Source: Prosthecobacter debontii
GTDB lineage: Bacteria > Verrucomicrobiota > Verrucomicrobiia > Verrucomicrobiales > Verrucomicrobiaceae
Reading direction: 5' to 3'
DNA: 64,000 nt
Assembly: GCA_945860295.1 (NCBI GenBank)
Contig: CAMAQH010000023.1
Span: 1 to 64,000, forward strand
Part shown: piece after piece, positions 27,641 to 37,168 of the stretch
Numbering within the stretch: the first letter of the stretch is position 1
Layout of the letters: the number at the start of each line of letters is the position of its first letter
Made by a program: the position numbers and the translations under genes
Notes under the pieces: generated by a model
Seen by the model: only the letters and a program-made list of their open reading frames with translations
Databases searched by the model: none
What the model was told of the DNA's origin: nothing

Positions 27641-27804
27641 GAAATGGAACGTGAGTTGGTAGGGCCTTGATCTATCCGCGCTCGGGCCGTTCTGGCGAGC
27701 ACAAAAATGCACTCGACGGCTTAACGTTTAAAAGAGACGACGACTGCGCTGCCGCCTTAGATAGGGCCGCCGAGTCTGGGGCGCACATCGGGATCAGGCA
27801 GCAT

Positions 27805-28526
27805 TCAGACGCATGAGTGATCGGCGGTGCGACGCTGTCCCATGAGCTGCCGGAGCGCCAGCAGCACTAAAATCAGCACCGAAAAGCAAGCTATAGCGAA
27901 CGCCACGACTTGCCAGAATGGAAGCGATGCCCACCCAACATCTGTCTTTGGCGCGAGCGTGCCCAACACCTCTTGAATGAGTGCTCTGGTAATCTTTGAC
28001 TCGGCGGCGAGCAGTCCTTTTTTTAGCCAGAAGAGACGTGTCGAAAGTCGCAGGGTGAAGCGCTGCAACTGCTGCGCTTCATCCTCCGCCTGCTGGGCAT
28101 CCTGGTCGCTAGGGTTGTGAGTAGCTCTTGCGGCAGCTCACGCAGCGACATCACGGGCGTGGGCTGGTGGGGTGCATGGGCTGGTTTGACGGCCTGCAAA
28201 ATACTGCCATGAAGAAAGAGTGAGAGGTCAGTGGGACCAAGCTCGCTGTAGCCAGGCATGAGAACTGGCGGCGCATCCGCCAGCCGCGGGCCGCTTTGCA
28301 ACAGGCCCTGCTGCTCAGGCGGTGAGGGCAGTAAGCTGTCTGTTGGCAGCAGGGAGTTGAATTGGCTACCGGGTTCTGAGATCCGAGGCAGGGCAGGGGC
28401 CTCGCGTTCCCACCTTGGCAGTGGTAGCTCTTCATCGATGGACTGAGCGCTAAGCGGTAAGGCTAGACCAATTGCCAGTGCGACGAATAGCGACTCCAGG
28501 CAGTGATCACATCTTGCGAGAGGCAT
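27805..28526 (-). pseudogene. Frame-broken gene for a secreted/membrane protein, linked to the TPM-like gene
   Basis: Two overlapping frames appear to be one gene. The first (from 28526) gives a signal-like start, SLFVALAIGLALPLSAQ, then a Pro-rich region and VMSLRELPQELLTT. Near 28105-28125 the coding continues in another frame as NPSDQDAQQAEDEAQQLQRF and then RLFWLKKGLLAAE, a C-terminal membrane helix (VVAFAIACFSVLILVLLALR) and stop at 27805. After the break the first frame gives only an Arg/Ser-rich tail. One inserted or lost base explains this. The ATG at 28526 overlaps the stop of the upstream TPM-like gene. No known family was recognised. Confidence 0.55.
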
Positions 28527-29144
28527 GGAGGAGTGGTCGTGAAGGTGGACGCAGGCTGTGCATGCCGAGATCGGCGGCATCACCCAAGATGACTGGCGGT
28601 TGCTGTGTGAGCCGCGTTTCTTGCGTGGCGACAGATTTTAGTAGTGCCTCGATACGCTGCTCTGCGCCTTCGATAACGGAGGCCACAAGACCTTTGAGTA
28701 ATGCTGTCCGCAGCTTTTTCAGAATGCCCGTCAGAGCCTGGTCGGGCAGTGCTTTTTCTAGCGCGTAGCCGACAGCAAAACTGGCCTCCTGGCGCAGTGT
28801 GTCGATGATTAGTACGAGGCCAAAGTCATTGCGACGCGCTATCTGATGCGTTTGAAAAGCACCATGATTGATTAGCCAAAATCTCAGATCAGGCAGATTT
28901 AGTGTTTTTGGTAGAGCACCCGCATAGGCCGCCATGAAGCATTGGGGGGAACTGGCGCGCAAAGTCATCAAGCACCGTTTCTAAATGTCGCGCATCGCGT
29001 AGGCTGAGACGTTGTGAATTGTCAGTGATGCGCTCCAATCGTACCCATTGAGAGCCTAGATAAGCTCGGATGGCTGCCGCCGAAAAACCGCACTTTAAGC
29101 AGACAGGCTGCCCTGAAGTGAGTGGAACAATGCGGACATTTCAT
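28507..29144 (-). pseudogene. Frame-broken zinc-ribbon / TPM-like domain gene
   Basis: Reading from ATG 29144 gives MKCPHCS, the first half of a zinc ribbon. After a one-base shift near 29120-29128 the frame continues LTSGQPVCLKCGFSAAA and HLETVLDDFARQFP. A second shift falls exactly in a run of six G (28944-28949); removing one base restores QFPQCFMAAYAGALP, and the rest reads on as a TPM-like domain (FGLVLIIDTLRQEASFAVGY) to the stop at 28507. TPM (YgcG-like) proteins usually pair with membrane-repair or stress proteins. Two breaks in one gene, both restorable by a single base, mean either decay or assembly error. Confidence 0.6.
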
Positions 29145-29256
29145 TTAGTTAATTTTTCTTAATCTTTCCAGAGAGGCAACCCCGAACTGCTGCCAATCGC
29201 ATGCGGGTAATGAATGCATGCCCGCTTGTCGTGCTTTGACTCCCCGGTTTTTTTCT

Positions 29257-29285
29257 TTGCAACGCATTCAGCCCGCCCCTATAAA
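29257..29285 (+). promoter_or_regulatory. Sigma-70-like promoter of cysK
   Basis: TTGCAA at 29257-29262 and TATAAA at 29280-29285 are separated by 17 bases, an optimal spacing for a housekeeping promoter. Transcription would start near 29292, leaving a leader of about 60 bases before the cysK ATG at 29352. Confidence 0.6.
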
Positions 29286-29351
29286 CTCGACACTACGTGC
29301 CGGGCTGCACTAGCGCCGTATCTTTTCTCCAATTCTAACCACCTGCATTTC

Positions 29352-30335
29352 ATGGGCCACATCTACAACAACATCGTCGAAACCGTCGGCAAGACACCGC
29401 TGGTGAAGCTGAACAAAGTCACGGCTGGCCTCAATGCCACGATCGCTCTCAAGTGTGAGTTTTTTAATCCGCTGGGTAGCGTTAAGGATCGTATTGGCAT
29501 GGCCATGATCGAGGATGCTGAGGTGCGTGGCATTCTAACGAAAGACACCGTCATCGTCGAGCCGACCAGCGGCAATACTGGCATCGCACTCGCCTTTGTG
29601 GCGGCGGCCAAGGGCTACAAGCTGATCCTCACCATGCCGGAAACCATGAGCACAGAGCGCCGCACGCTGCTCGCCCTGCTAGGTGCCGATCTCGTCCTCA
29701 CCCCAGGTGCTCAAGGCATGAAGGGTGCGATCGCCAAGGCTGAAGAAATCGTCAAAGCCACGCCGAATGCATGGATGCCGCAGCAGTTTGAAAATCCAGC
29801 CAATCCGGCTATCCACATGAAAACGACCGCCGAGGAAATCTGGGCGGATACCGATGGTCAAGTGGACATATTCGTCGCCGCAGTGGGCACGGGCGGCACC
29901 ATCACCGGTTGCTGTGAAGTGTTAAAGCCACGCAAGCCAAGTTTCCAAGCCATCGCCGTCGAGCCTGAGGCTTCGCCAGTCATCAATCAGACGCTTGCTG
30001 GTGAGCCTGTGCAGCCAGGGCCACATAAAATCCAGGGCACGGGTGCAGGCTTCGTGCCGAAGAATCTCCACCTCAAAGACGCAGCCGGAAATGCCCAGAT
30101 CGTTGAGTGCGTGAAGGTCAGTAATGACGACGCCTTTGCTATGGCACGTCGTCTCGCTGCTGAAGAAGGACTCCTCGTCGGCATCAGCACAGGTGCAAAT
30201 GTTGTGGCTGCGATTCGCATCGCCCAGCGTCCTGAGAATGCGGGTAAACTCATCGTCACCATCGCCTGCTCTACGGGTGAGCGCTACCTTTCTACTGCCC
30301 TGGCTGATGAAGCACGTGCAAAAGTGGGCGCTTGA
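29352..30335 (+). CDS. cysK: Cysteine synthase A (O-acetylserine sulfhydrylase)
   Basis: The 327-residue PLP enzyme makes cysteine from O-acetylserine and sulfide. Visible hallmarks are the PLP lysine Lys45 in [11 protein letters not shown], the substrate loop [13 protein letters not shown], the phosphate-binding glycine loop VGTGGTITG, and [10 protein letters not shown] and [13 protein letters not shown] near the C-terminus. The upstream ATG at 29214 is rejected because it lies before the promoter found at 29257-29285, and because the family N-terminus ([17 protein letters not shown]) begins at 29352. The next gene begins 36 bases later on the same strand. Confidence 0.96.
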   Translation: MGHIYNNIVETVGKTPLVKLNKVTAGLNATIALKCEFFNPLGSVKDRIGMAMIEDAEVRGILTKDTVIVEPTSGNTGIALAFVAAAKGYKLILTMPETMSTERRTLLALLGADLVLTPGAQGMKGAIAKAEEIVKATPNAWMPQQFENPANPAIHMKTTAEEIWADTDGQVDIFVAAVGTGGTITGCCEVLKPRKPSFQAIAVEPEASPVINQTLAGEPVQPGPHKIQGTGAGFVPKNLHLKDAAGNAQIVECVKVSNDDAFAMARRLAAEEGLLVGISTGANVVAAIRIAQRPENAGKLIVTIACSTGERYLSTALADEARAKVGA

Positions 30336-30371
30336 TTCGTCCAAACCTTATTTCTTTAAAACAATCCTCTC

Positions 30372-31349
30372 ATGTCTAGCACCACCCACACGCCCGCTCT
30401 CGACCCCACTCCCGCTTGGGAGAAGTTTTTGGATAAGAATTTCAAGACACTCCTCCTCGCATTCATCGCCCTCGTCATCGCGCTCTGTTTGTATGGAGCC
30501 ATCCAATACATGAATCGGGCCAAGGCTCTGAAAGCTGGTGAGGCCTATGTCTCTGCCAAAACAGTCGAAGATCTCGATGTCGTCATCCAGGAGCATGGCG
30601 GCACCATGGCGGCTGGAAACGCACTGCTAAAGAAGGCCGACTTGCTATGGGAACAGAACAAGAAAACCAGTTCAGTGGATATGCTGAATGAGTTCACCGT
30701 GAAGCACAAAGATCACCCACTCCTTCCACAAGCACTCTTGGCGCTTGGCTCCAAGCTTGAATCTCTCGGCAAGCGTGGCGATGCAAAACCCGTCTTCGAA
30801 CGTCTCGTCAATGAGTTCGCTAAAACCGATGTCGGAGCACTCGCTGGAGTGCGTTTGGGTGATCTGCTTTGGGCAGATGGTAAGGAGGACGAAGCCAAGA
30901 AAGTCTATGAAGGACTTGCCGCTAAGTTCCCCGGTTCCGATAACGCCATCCTCAATCACGGTGAAACTCGCACGCAATGGATCGCCGCCAAGTTGCCGAC
31001 TAAAGAAGTGGACGGACCACCAAAACCCAAAGTCGAAGCACCTACCGGAATGCCGAACATTCCTGGCATGCCACAATTTAATATGGGTGGACCCAAAGGC
31101 TTGTCTCCAACCGTCACCGGCGCTGGTGGCGCGACCTCTGAGGTGATCAATCTCACCCCAGGGAAGCCTTCCACACCGATCACCGTCACTCCAGGTGCCT
31201 CGATGCCTGCTCCCGCTCCCGTCAGCGTGCCGACTTCTGCGGTCACGCCAGCCGTTGCTGCTCCCCCTGCACCTGCCGCACCAGCCATCAAAATTGCTCC
31301 ATCAACTCCACCAGCCCCAGCCGCTACGGCACCCGTCAAGGCATCGTGA
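30372..31349 (+). CDS. Membrane-anchored TPR-like protein (YfgM-like)
   Basis: The 325-residue protein has a cytoplasmic N-terminus, one transmembrane helix (about residues 28-48, LLLAFIALVIALCLYGAIQY) and a helical repeat domain (about 50-215) of the TPR_21/YfgM type, with GNALLKKADLLWEQNKK, ALLALGSKLESLGKRGDAKP and KVYEGLAAKFPGSDN. From about residue 225 to the end it is Pro/Ala/Thr-rich and probably unstructured. YfgM-like proteins assist folding of secreted proteins at the SecYEG translocon; that role is inferred from architecture only. It follows cysK closely and is followed by a terminator, suggesting a two-gene unit. Confidence 0.7.
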   Translation: MSSTTHTPALDPTPAWEKFLDKNFKTLLLAFIALVIALCLYGAIQYMNRAKALKAGEAYVSAKTVEDLDVVIQEHGGTMAAGNALLKKADLLWEQNKKTSSVDMLNEFTVKHKDHPLLPQALLALGSKLESLGKRGDAKPVFERLVNEFAKTDVGALAGVRLGDLLWADGKEDEAKKVYEGLAAKFPGSDNAILNHGETRTQWIAAKLPTKEVDGPPKPKVEAPTGMPNIPGMPQFNMGGPKGLSPTVTGAGGATSEVINLTPGKPSTPITVTPGASMPAPAPVSVPTSAVTPAVAAPPAPAAPAIKIAPSTPPAPAATAPVKAS

Positions 31350-31377
31350 GTTCGCATTGAACCTGATACATTTTAAG

Positions 31378-31412
31378 AGCCTCCAAGTCCGTTTCGGGCC
31401 TGGAGGCTTTTT
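31378..31412 (+). terminator. Rho-independent terminator after the cysK unit
   Basis: The sequence agcctcca pairs with tggaggct around an inner GC-rich stem (imperfect) and is followed by ttttt. It lies 29 bases after the stop of the TPR-like gene. Confidence 0.75.
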
Positions 31413-31425
31413 GTTTCTCAGTCAC

Positions 31426-31610
31426 TCAGTTCTTCCAGTTCAGGAGGCAAGCGGTCAGTGCTGCACCGATTCCCCAGAGCAGCCATGCGTCCGAGGTCAG
31501 GTAGGGATAAATCATCTTCTTCGCCTGCATCGTGATCTTGCCATAAACAAATGCCGCCAGCCCGATCGACCCAAAGATCAACGATCCAAAAAAGCAGCTT
31601 CAGAAGGCAT
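31426..31610 (-). pseudogene. Small two-helix membrane protein gene with a homopolymer frameshift
   Basis: On the minus strand, ATG 31610 gives MPSEAAF; then the reading must move by one base in a run of six T (six A on the plus strand, 31588-31593). With one extra T it continues FGSLIFGSIGLAAFVYGKIT, then a short loop and a second hydrophobic stretch, DAWLLWGIGAALTACLLNWK, to a stop at 31426. Small proteins of about 60-70 residues with this GSIGLAAFVYGK start are frequent in bacteria; I do not know their function. The homopolymer break could be real or an assembly error. Confidence 0.6.
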
Positions 31611-31748
31611 CCGCAAAACTGTCGCTCTCATCCTGGCGCTGCAACTTGGAAAGACGATGCTGGCCAGGATCTACTTTGACTGAATTGCCAGTCACCCAGA
31701 TCCAAAGTATTCAAGACTCACCAGATGCTCCGCGCTTTAATGAAATAA

Positions 31749-32609
31749 ATGAAACGCATCCCTATCATTGACTCACACACTGGCGGCGAGCCAACACGCG
31801 TCGTGCTCGGCGGCGTGGCGGCTGATGAATTGGAAACCTACCGCCGTGCGATTATCAGCGAGCCACGCGGGCATGAGGTGATCGTTGGTGCACTCCTCGT
31901 GGAGCCGAAAGACAGTTCATGTGTGGCTGGCGTGATCTTCTTCAACAACGTCGGCCTACTCGGCATGTGCGGGCACGGGATGATCGGACTCATCATCACG
32001 CTAAAACATCTCGGACGCATCGTAGCAGGCGAACATCGCATCCAGACGCCAGTCGGCATCGTCACCGCCACGCTGCATGACGATGACCGAGTCAGCATTC
32101 GCAATGTGCCATCCTATCGAAAAGCCAAGGCCGTGAAAGTAGGCAACGTCACTGGCGATGTGGCCTGGGGCGGAAACTGGTTCTTTCTCGTCGCCGATCT
32201 AGGGCTTGACCTCACAATGAAAAATATCCCGATCCTCACGAAGGTCACTATGTTACTGCGCGACGCCGTGCGCGCCGCAGGCTATCCCGAAGTCGATCAC
32301 GTCGAGCTTTTCGCTGCGCCGCACGATGCCGCGAATCACAGCCGTAATTTCGTATTGTGCCCCGGCGGCGAATACGACCGCTCCCCCTGTGGCACCGGCA
32401 CAAGTGCGAAACTCGCCTGCCTCGCAGCGGATGAAAAACTCGCCCCCGGTGAAGTCTGGAGGCAGGAAAGCATTCTTGGCAGTGTGTTTGAAGGCCGCTA
32501 CGAAGGCACGACGGATGGCATCATTTCCACAATCACCGGGCAGGCTTTCATCTCGGCTGAAACCACTCTTATCCTCGATCCCAATGACCCTTTTCGACAT
32601 GGTATATAG
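31749..32609 (+). CDS. 4-hydroxyproline epimerase (proline racemase family)
   Basis: The 286-residue enzyme belongs to the proline racemase/hydroxyproline 2-epimerase family. Both catalytic cysteines are present: Cys74 in [10 protein letters not shown] and Cys214 in [12 protein letters not shown]. This excludes the dehydratase subgroup, which has Thr at one position. The start [16 protein letters not shown] is typical of hydroxyproline epimerases. It is somewhat shorter than the usual 310-335 residues; the gap lies around residues 25-38, in a variable loop. In the Hyp pathway it turns trans-4-L-hydroxyproline into cis-4-D-hydroxyproline, the substrate of a flavin dehydrogenase such as the one at 35719-36960. 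Confidence 0.88.
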   Translation: MKRIPIIDSHTGGEPTRVVLGGVAADELETYRRAIISEPRGHEVIVGALLVEPKDSSCVAGVIFFNNVGLLGMCGHGMIGLIITLKHLGRIVAGEHRIQTPVGIVTATLHDDDRVSIRNVPSYRKAKAVKVGNVTGDVAWGGNWFFLVADLGLDLTMKNIPILTKVTMLLRDAVRAAGYPEVDHVELFAAPHDAANHSRNFVLCPGGEYDRSPCGTGTSAKLACLAADEKLAPGEVWRQESILGSVFEGRYEGTTDGIISTITGQAFISAETTLILDPNDPFRHGI

Positions 32610-32628
32610 TTGGCGAAAATATGGGCGA

Positions 32629-34797
32629 ATGAAGAGGGCTTTATTTTTAGCGACTCATTTTTTTTCTATCTCTGCTTGGAGCATCACGGATCTCCCTAAG
32701 CGCACCGAAAACACCGTCTTCCGAGACCGTGTGAAGGCTCACTGGCTGCCGGGCGGCAAGTCGTTCTGGTATCGTGTCCAAACCGGGCCGCAGTCGCACG
32801 AGTATGTCCTCATCAACGCCGAGAACGGTAAGCGCCAGGCCGCATCTGAACTCAAAGTTCTGGGCGTCGTCTCGGCAGAAACCAAGACCAGCGCGTTGAA
32901 GATCGAACTGCGATCCACGAAGCGCACGGGCGGGTCTTCCGGGTTCAAGTTCATCAATCAGCTCGGTGAAGATGTGGATCTCTTTTGGATCAATCAGCAG
33001 GGCGAGCACGTCCGCTACGGTGGTATCCGCGCAGGCACGGAGCGCGAGCAGCATACTTATGAAGGCCACGTCTGGCTCATCACCAGTCGCACCGGAGCGT
33101 GCCTCGCCATTGTCGAAGCGGAGGCGACCGCGAAGACGCTCATCATTGATGGTAAAGGTACCACGAAGGCCAAGGAGGAGCCCAAGAAGCGCGGCATACC
33201 TGGCAAATCACCTGACGGCTCCTGTATCGTTACGAGTGAGGCGGAGGCAGTCACAAAACGACAAATTACCATCGTCGATTCCTTGCCCAAAGACGGCCTT
33301 CAGCCGAAGGCCAACGTCATCGACTACACTAAGCCGGGCGATCCTTTGCCAAAGCCACAGTTGGTTATCACCAAAATCGATGGCGCGAGGATTCGAGTTG
33401 AGAGAGATCTGTATGAGAATCCCTTCACTGAGTCCGGCAAGCTCGATGTCACGTGGTCGCCAGACAGTCGAGAGTTTTACTTCGACTACAACCAGCGCGG
33501 GCATCAGCTTTACCGAATCCTCGCGGCGAATGCGGAGACTGGCGCAGTGCGTGTCGTCGTCGAAGAAACGTTGAAGACCTTCATCGATTACACCAAGAAA
33601 ACTTGGCGTCACTGGCTGCACAGCAGCGGTGAACTCATCTGGATGAGCGAACGCGACGGATGGTGCCACCTCTGGCTTTACGATATAAAAACCGGCCAGC
33701 CCAAACATCAAATTACCCAAGGCCGATGGCCCGTGCGTGAGGTATTGCATGTCGATGAAGACAAACGCGAGGTCTGGTTCTTAGCGAGTGGATTGCAGGT
33801 CGGCGAAGACCCCTATCATGAGCATCTCTGCCGCGTGAACTTCAACGGCAACGGCTTCAAGCAACTTACGGCAAGCGATGGTAATCACCGCGTCGAGTTC
33901 TCACCGAAACGAGACTTCTTCATCGACACATGGTCGCGCGCCGATCACCCGCCAGTCACCGAACTTCACCGTAGTAGCGATGGTGGACTTGTGTGCGAGT
34001 TGGAGAAGGCAGACGCCACAGCACTACTCGCCGCTGGTTGGACAATGCCTGAGCGCTTCGTTGCGAAAGGGCGTGATGGCAAAACCGACATCCATGGCAT
34101 GATCATCAAGCCGTCGAACTTTGATCCGTCGAAAAAATACCCAATCGTAGAGAATATCTATGCGGGGCCGCACGGTGCCTTCACACCGAAGGAATTTGGG
34201 AGGCTGCTCGGACATCACACGATGGCTGAGTTGGGCTTCATCGTGGTGCAGATGGACGGCATGGGCACGAATCATCGCGGCAAGGCCTTCCATGACTTGT
34301 GCTGGAAAAACCTCAAAGACGCTGGCTTTCCTGACCGAAGACTCTGGATCACAGCAGCCGCCAAAACTCGTCCCTGGATAGACCTGAACCGCGTCGGCAT
34401 CTACGGCGGCAGTGCGGGTGGGCAGAACGCCATGCGTGCATTGCTCGATCATCACGACTTTTATAAAGTCGCCGTCGCCGATTGCGGCTGCCACGACAAC
34501 CGCATGGATAAAATCTGGTGGAACGAGCAATGGATGGGCTGGCCAATCGATGAGAGCTACAAGCTCAGCTCCAACTTTGAAGACGCTCATAAACTGCAAG
34601 GCCAATTGCTCCTCATCGTCGGCGAACTCGACACGAACGTCGATCCTGCCAGCACCATGCAAGTCGTCGGCGCTTTGCAGAAAGCTGATAAGACCTTCGA
34701 TTTCATGCCCATCGTCGGCACTGGCCACGGTGCTGCGGAGACGCCGTATGGGTCAAAGCTGCGGGCAGATTTCATGGTGCGGCATTTGAAGCCGTGA
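32629..34797 (+). CDS. Secreted S9-family prolyl oligopeptidase/dipeptidyl peptidase
   Basis: The 722-residue serine peptidase starts at ATG 32629, giving a signal-like N-terminus (MKRALFLATHFFSISAW). A DPP-IV-type propeller (about residues 60-460, with DVTWSPDSREFYFDYNQRG and SELIWMSERDGW-like blades) precedes an alpha/beta-hydrolase domain with Ser595 in YGGSAGGQ, Asp668 in GELDTNVDP and His700 in GTGHGAAETP as the likely triad. S9 enzymes cut after proline, which fits a neighbourhood that handles hydroxyproline. A longer frame upstream overlaps the epimerase gene and is not used. It lies 19 bases after the epimerase stop, so the two are likely co-transcribed. Confidence 0.88.
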   Translation: MKRALFLATHFFSISAWSITDLPKRTENTVFRDRVKAHWLPGGKSFWYRVQTGPQSHEYVLINAENGKRQAASELKVLGVVSAETKTSALKIELRSTKRTGGSSGFKFINQLGEDVDLFWINQQGEHVRYGGIRAGTEREQHTYEGHVWLITSRTGACLAIVEAEATAKTLIIDGKGTTKAKEEPKKRGIPGKSPDGSCIVTSEAEAVTKRQITIVDSLPKDGLQPKANVIDYTKPGDPLPKPQLVITKIDGARIRVERDLYENPFTESGKLDVTWSPDSREFYFDYNQRGHQLYRILAANAETGAVRVVVEETLKTFIDYTKKTWRHWLHSSGELIWMSERDGWCHLWLYDIKTGQPKHQITQGRWPVREVLHVDEDKREVWFLASGLQVGEDPYHEHLCRVNFNGNGFKQLTASDGNHRVEFSPKRDFFIDTWSRADHPPVTELHRSSDGGLVCELEKADATALLAAGWTMPERFVAKGRDGKTDIHGMIIKPSNFDPSKKYPIVENIYAGPHGAFTPKEFGRLLGHHTMAELGFIVVQMDGMGTNHRGKAFHDLCWKNLKDAGFPDRRLWITAAAKTRPWIDLNRVGIYGGSAGGQNAMRALLDHHDFYKVAVADCGCHDNRMDKIWWNEQWMGWPIDESYKLSSNFEDAHKLQGQLLLIVGELDTNVDPASTMQVVGALQKADKTFDFMPIVGTGHGAAETPYGSKLRADFMVRHLKP

Positions 34798-34806
34798 GCA
34801 ATTAAG

Positions 34807-35598
34807 TCACTTCTGCTTAATCTCAAACGCATCCAAGCACGGCAGCGTGATCTGTGGCGGCATGCCGCCGAAGGGCTGATAGGCGGGAAGTTGGACGATG
34901 CTCATGCTGTGAGGTTGGCTGGCGATGAAGAACATCGCATCGGCGCAGTCGGCGCAGGTGATCATGGCTTCCTTGTGCTTGGCTGATGGCTGCACAGGGC
35001 GCTTTTTGACGAGCGGCGTGTCGGCCTCGCCCGGAGCGTATTCTGAGACGACGATACCGTGAGCATTGAGCTGCATGCGGATGGTGAAAAGCATGCCATG
35101 CACGGCCCACTTGCTGGCCGTGTAGGGCACGCCAGCGAAGGAGTCGTAGCCGTGTCCGGCCGTGGAAGAGACGACGACGATCTTGCCGCCGCCATTTGCC
35201 GCCATCGGCTTCGCGACGGCTTGGATCATGTTCGCTACACCAATGACATTGATCTCTATGACCTTCCGCCAGCTTTCCTCGCTAGCGATGCGTGACGGAT
35301 CGGCATGCGCCATAAAGCGGTCTGGCGTGTTGATGCCTGCGGTGTGGATGAGCGCGTCGGGCGTGCCGTGTTTCATCACTTTCGCCATCGCTGTGGCGAT
35401 GCTGGAGCTATCTGCTACGTCACAGACAATGGGGATGATGTTTGGTGAAAGCTCGGCGCTTTCCTGGAGTGGTTCCAGCGTACGTCCAAACACGAATGTC
35501 TTCGCACCGGCCTCGGCGAAACGCTTCGCCGCTGCCTGCCCCATGCCGCCGCCACCACCAGTGACGATCACGATTTTATCAGTCCAATTTAGATCCAT
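34807..35598 (-). CDS. Short-chain dehydrogenase/reductase
   Basis: The 263-residue SDR starts MDLNWTDKIVIVTGGGGGMG at ATG 35598, with the nucleotide-binding TGGGGGMG motif (about residues 14-21), CDVADSSS, the structural INVIGVANMIQA motif, a catalytic Ser in VVSSTAGHGY and the YTASK active site. Its specificity is unknown. It lies convergent with the S9 peptidase gene and divergent from the D-amino-acid dehydrogenase, within a stretch likely concerned with imino acid use. It could act on a hydroxyl or carbonyl intermediate of that pathway, but nothing in the sequence decides it. A longer frame to 35877 overlaps the start of the next gene and is not supported. Confidence 0.85.
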   Translation of the reverse strand: MDLNWTDKIVIVTGGGGGMGQAAAKRFAEAGAKTFVFGRTLEPLQESAELSPNIIPIVCDVADSSSIATAMAKVMKHGTPDALIHTAGINTPDRFMAHADPSRIASEESWRKVIEINVIGVANMIQAVAKPMAANGGGKIVVVSSTAGHGYDSFAGVPYTASKWAVHGMLFTIRMQLNAHGIVVSEYAPGEADTPLVKKRPVQPSAKHKEAMITCADCADAMFFIASQPHSMSIVQLPAYQPFGGMPPQITLPCLDAFEIKQK

Positions 35599-35718
35599 GC
35601 ATGAGACTATGCGAGGGGGCGCGATTCGTCCAGCTTGTGGCCTTGGCAAAATTTGGTGTACGTGCTGCCAAAGCGTCCAAGACGACAGCCCAATGAGTCG
35701 ATTATATGTCATCTCATC

Positions 35719-36960
35719 ATGAGCAAACACGTCACCATCCTCGGCGCAGGCGTCATCGGCCTCAGCACCGCCCTGTATTGCGCTCGGCGCGGCATGAGGG
35801 TCACGGTGATCGAAAAAAAGGCGCAGCAGCGGGATGGCTGCTCCTTTGGCAACGCGGGCATGATCGTGCCGAGTCACTTCACCCCGCTCGCCGCGCCTGG
35901 GATGGTCAAACTCGGCTTGAAGTGGATGTGGAATCCTGAGTCACCCTTTTACATCAAGCCGCGACTCAATCTCGATCTCATCACTTGGGGACTGCGCTTC
36001 TGGCAAGCTTCCACGAAACAGCGTGTCGATGCAGCAGCGCCAGTGCTGCGTGATTTGAGCCTGCTGAGCCGCCAATGTTTTGAGGAGATCGGACTTGATT
36101 TCGGTCTCGTGAAAAAGGGCCTGCTAATGCTCTGTAAAAAGCAGCAGACACTCGATGAAGAAGCTCACATGGCTGCACAAGCACTTGGCCTCGGCATTCC
36201 TGCTGAGGTGCTCGATGCTAAAGCCACCGCTGCGCTTGATCCTGCTGTGACGATGGATGTGGCGGGCAGCGTGTTCTTTCCCAAAGACTGCCATCTATCA
36301 CCCGGACGCTTCATCACTGCGATGGAAGAGGAGCTGAAGCGCTGTGGTGCTGAGATACTCTGGGAAACAGAGGTTAAGGGTTTCCGTACAGAGGCAGGAA
36401 TACTCAAATCCGTGCAGACGAACTGTGGTGAAATCACTAGTGATGAGTTTGTGCTTAGCGGTGGCATTTGGTCAGACGAAACTGCCCGCGCACTGGATCT
36501 CAAACTACCGATGCAAGCTGGCAAAGGCTACAGCCTGACGGTGAAGAATCCGCGCCAGCTCCCCGAGCTATGCAGTATCTGCACTGAAGCACGCCTTGCC
36601 GTGACGCCAATGGATGGAGCCCTGCGCTTCGGTGGCACGATGGAGATGGCAGGAATCGATGAAAGGATTAATCCACGTCGCGTGCGCGGCATCATCTGCG
36701 CAGTGCCAGATTACTTCCCGGCCTTTCAAGAAAGCGACTTTTCCGATATCCAACCCTGGAGTGGCCTCCGCCCCTGCTCCCCCGATGGTATGCCCTACAT
36801 CGGCCGCACCCAACGCTGGAAAAATCTCACCATCGCCACCGGCCACGCGATGATGGGGCTGAGCTTGGCTCCAGCCACAGGCAGAATCGTCGCCGATGTG
36901 CTGGCGGGCGAGAGGTCACCCGTGGCGCTTGAGTTGCTTTCACCGGATCGGTATGCGTGA
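35719..36960 (+). CDS. FAD-dependent D-amino-acid dehydrogenase (DadA/D-hydroxyproline dehydrogenase-like)
   Basis: The 413-residue flavoprotein begins with the dinucleotide-binding motif VTILGAGVIGLSTALYCARR and carries the DadA-typical CSFGNAGMIVPSHFTPLAAPG. A DAO-type C-terminal half ends GLRPCSPDGMPYIGR and ATGHAMMGLSLAPATGRIVADV. In hydroxyproline breakdown, an enzyme of this family oxidises cis-4-D-hydroxyproline to a pyrroline carboxylate; the nearby epimerase makes that role likely, though general D-amino-acid oxidation is also possible. ATG 35719 fits the family start; an upstream extension to 35635 lacks similarity. The downstream pathway enzymes (deaminase and semialdehyde dehydrogenase) are not seen here. 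Confidence 0.85.
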   Translation: MSKHVTILGAGVIGLSTALYCARRGMRVTVIEKKAQQRDGCSFGNAGMIVPSHFTPLAAPGMVKLGLKWMWNPESPFYIKPRLNLDLITWGLRFWQASTKQRVDAAAPVLRDLSLLSRQCFEEIGLDFGLVKKGLLMLCKKQQTLDEEAHMAAQALGLGIPAEVLDAKATAALDPAVTMDVAGSVFFPKDCHLSPGRFITAMEEELKRCGAEILWETEVKGFRTEAGILKSVQTNCGEITSDEFVLSGGIWSDETARALDLKLPMQAGKGYSLTVKNPRQLPELCSICTEARLAVTPMDGALRFGGTMEMAGIDERINPRRVRGIICAVPDYFPAFQESDFSDIQPWSGLRPCSPDGMPYIGRTQRWKNLTIATGHAMMGLSLAPATGRIVADVLAGERSPVALELLSPDRYA

Positions 36961-37168
36961 TGAGAGGTAAGGTATCAATTTGAAGGAGAGAAATTAGCGC
37001 GGCTGAACGTTTGTGGGTGGCAGGTTGAGCGTCTGAGGTCATAGTCAGGTGTTCACTTTCTTTTACCTTTATGGACTCGCTTTTCTCATTGCCGCATCGC
37101 CCGTATTCATTTCCGCTTTTGGTTGAATTTCAGTCGCTACCAACCGCAATTTTTGGCGCTACTCTGTG

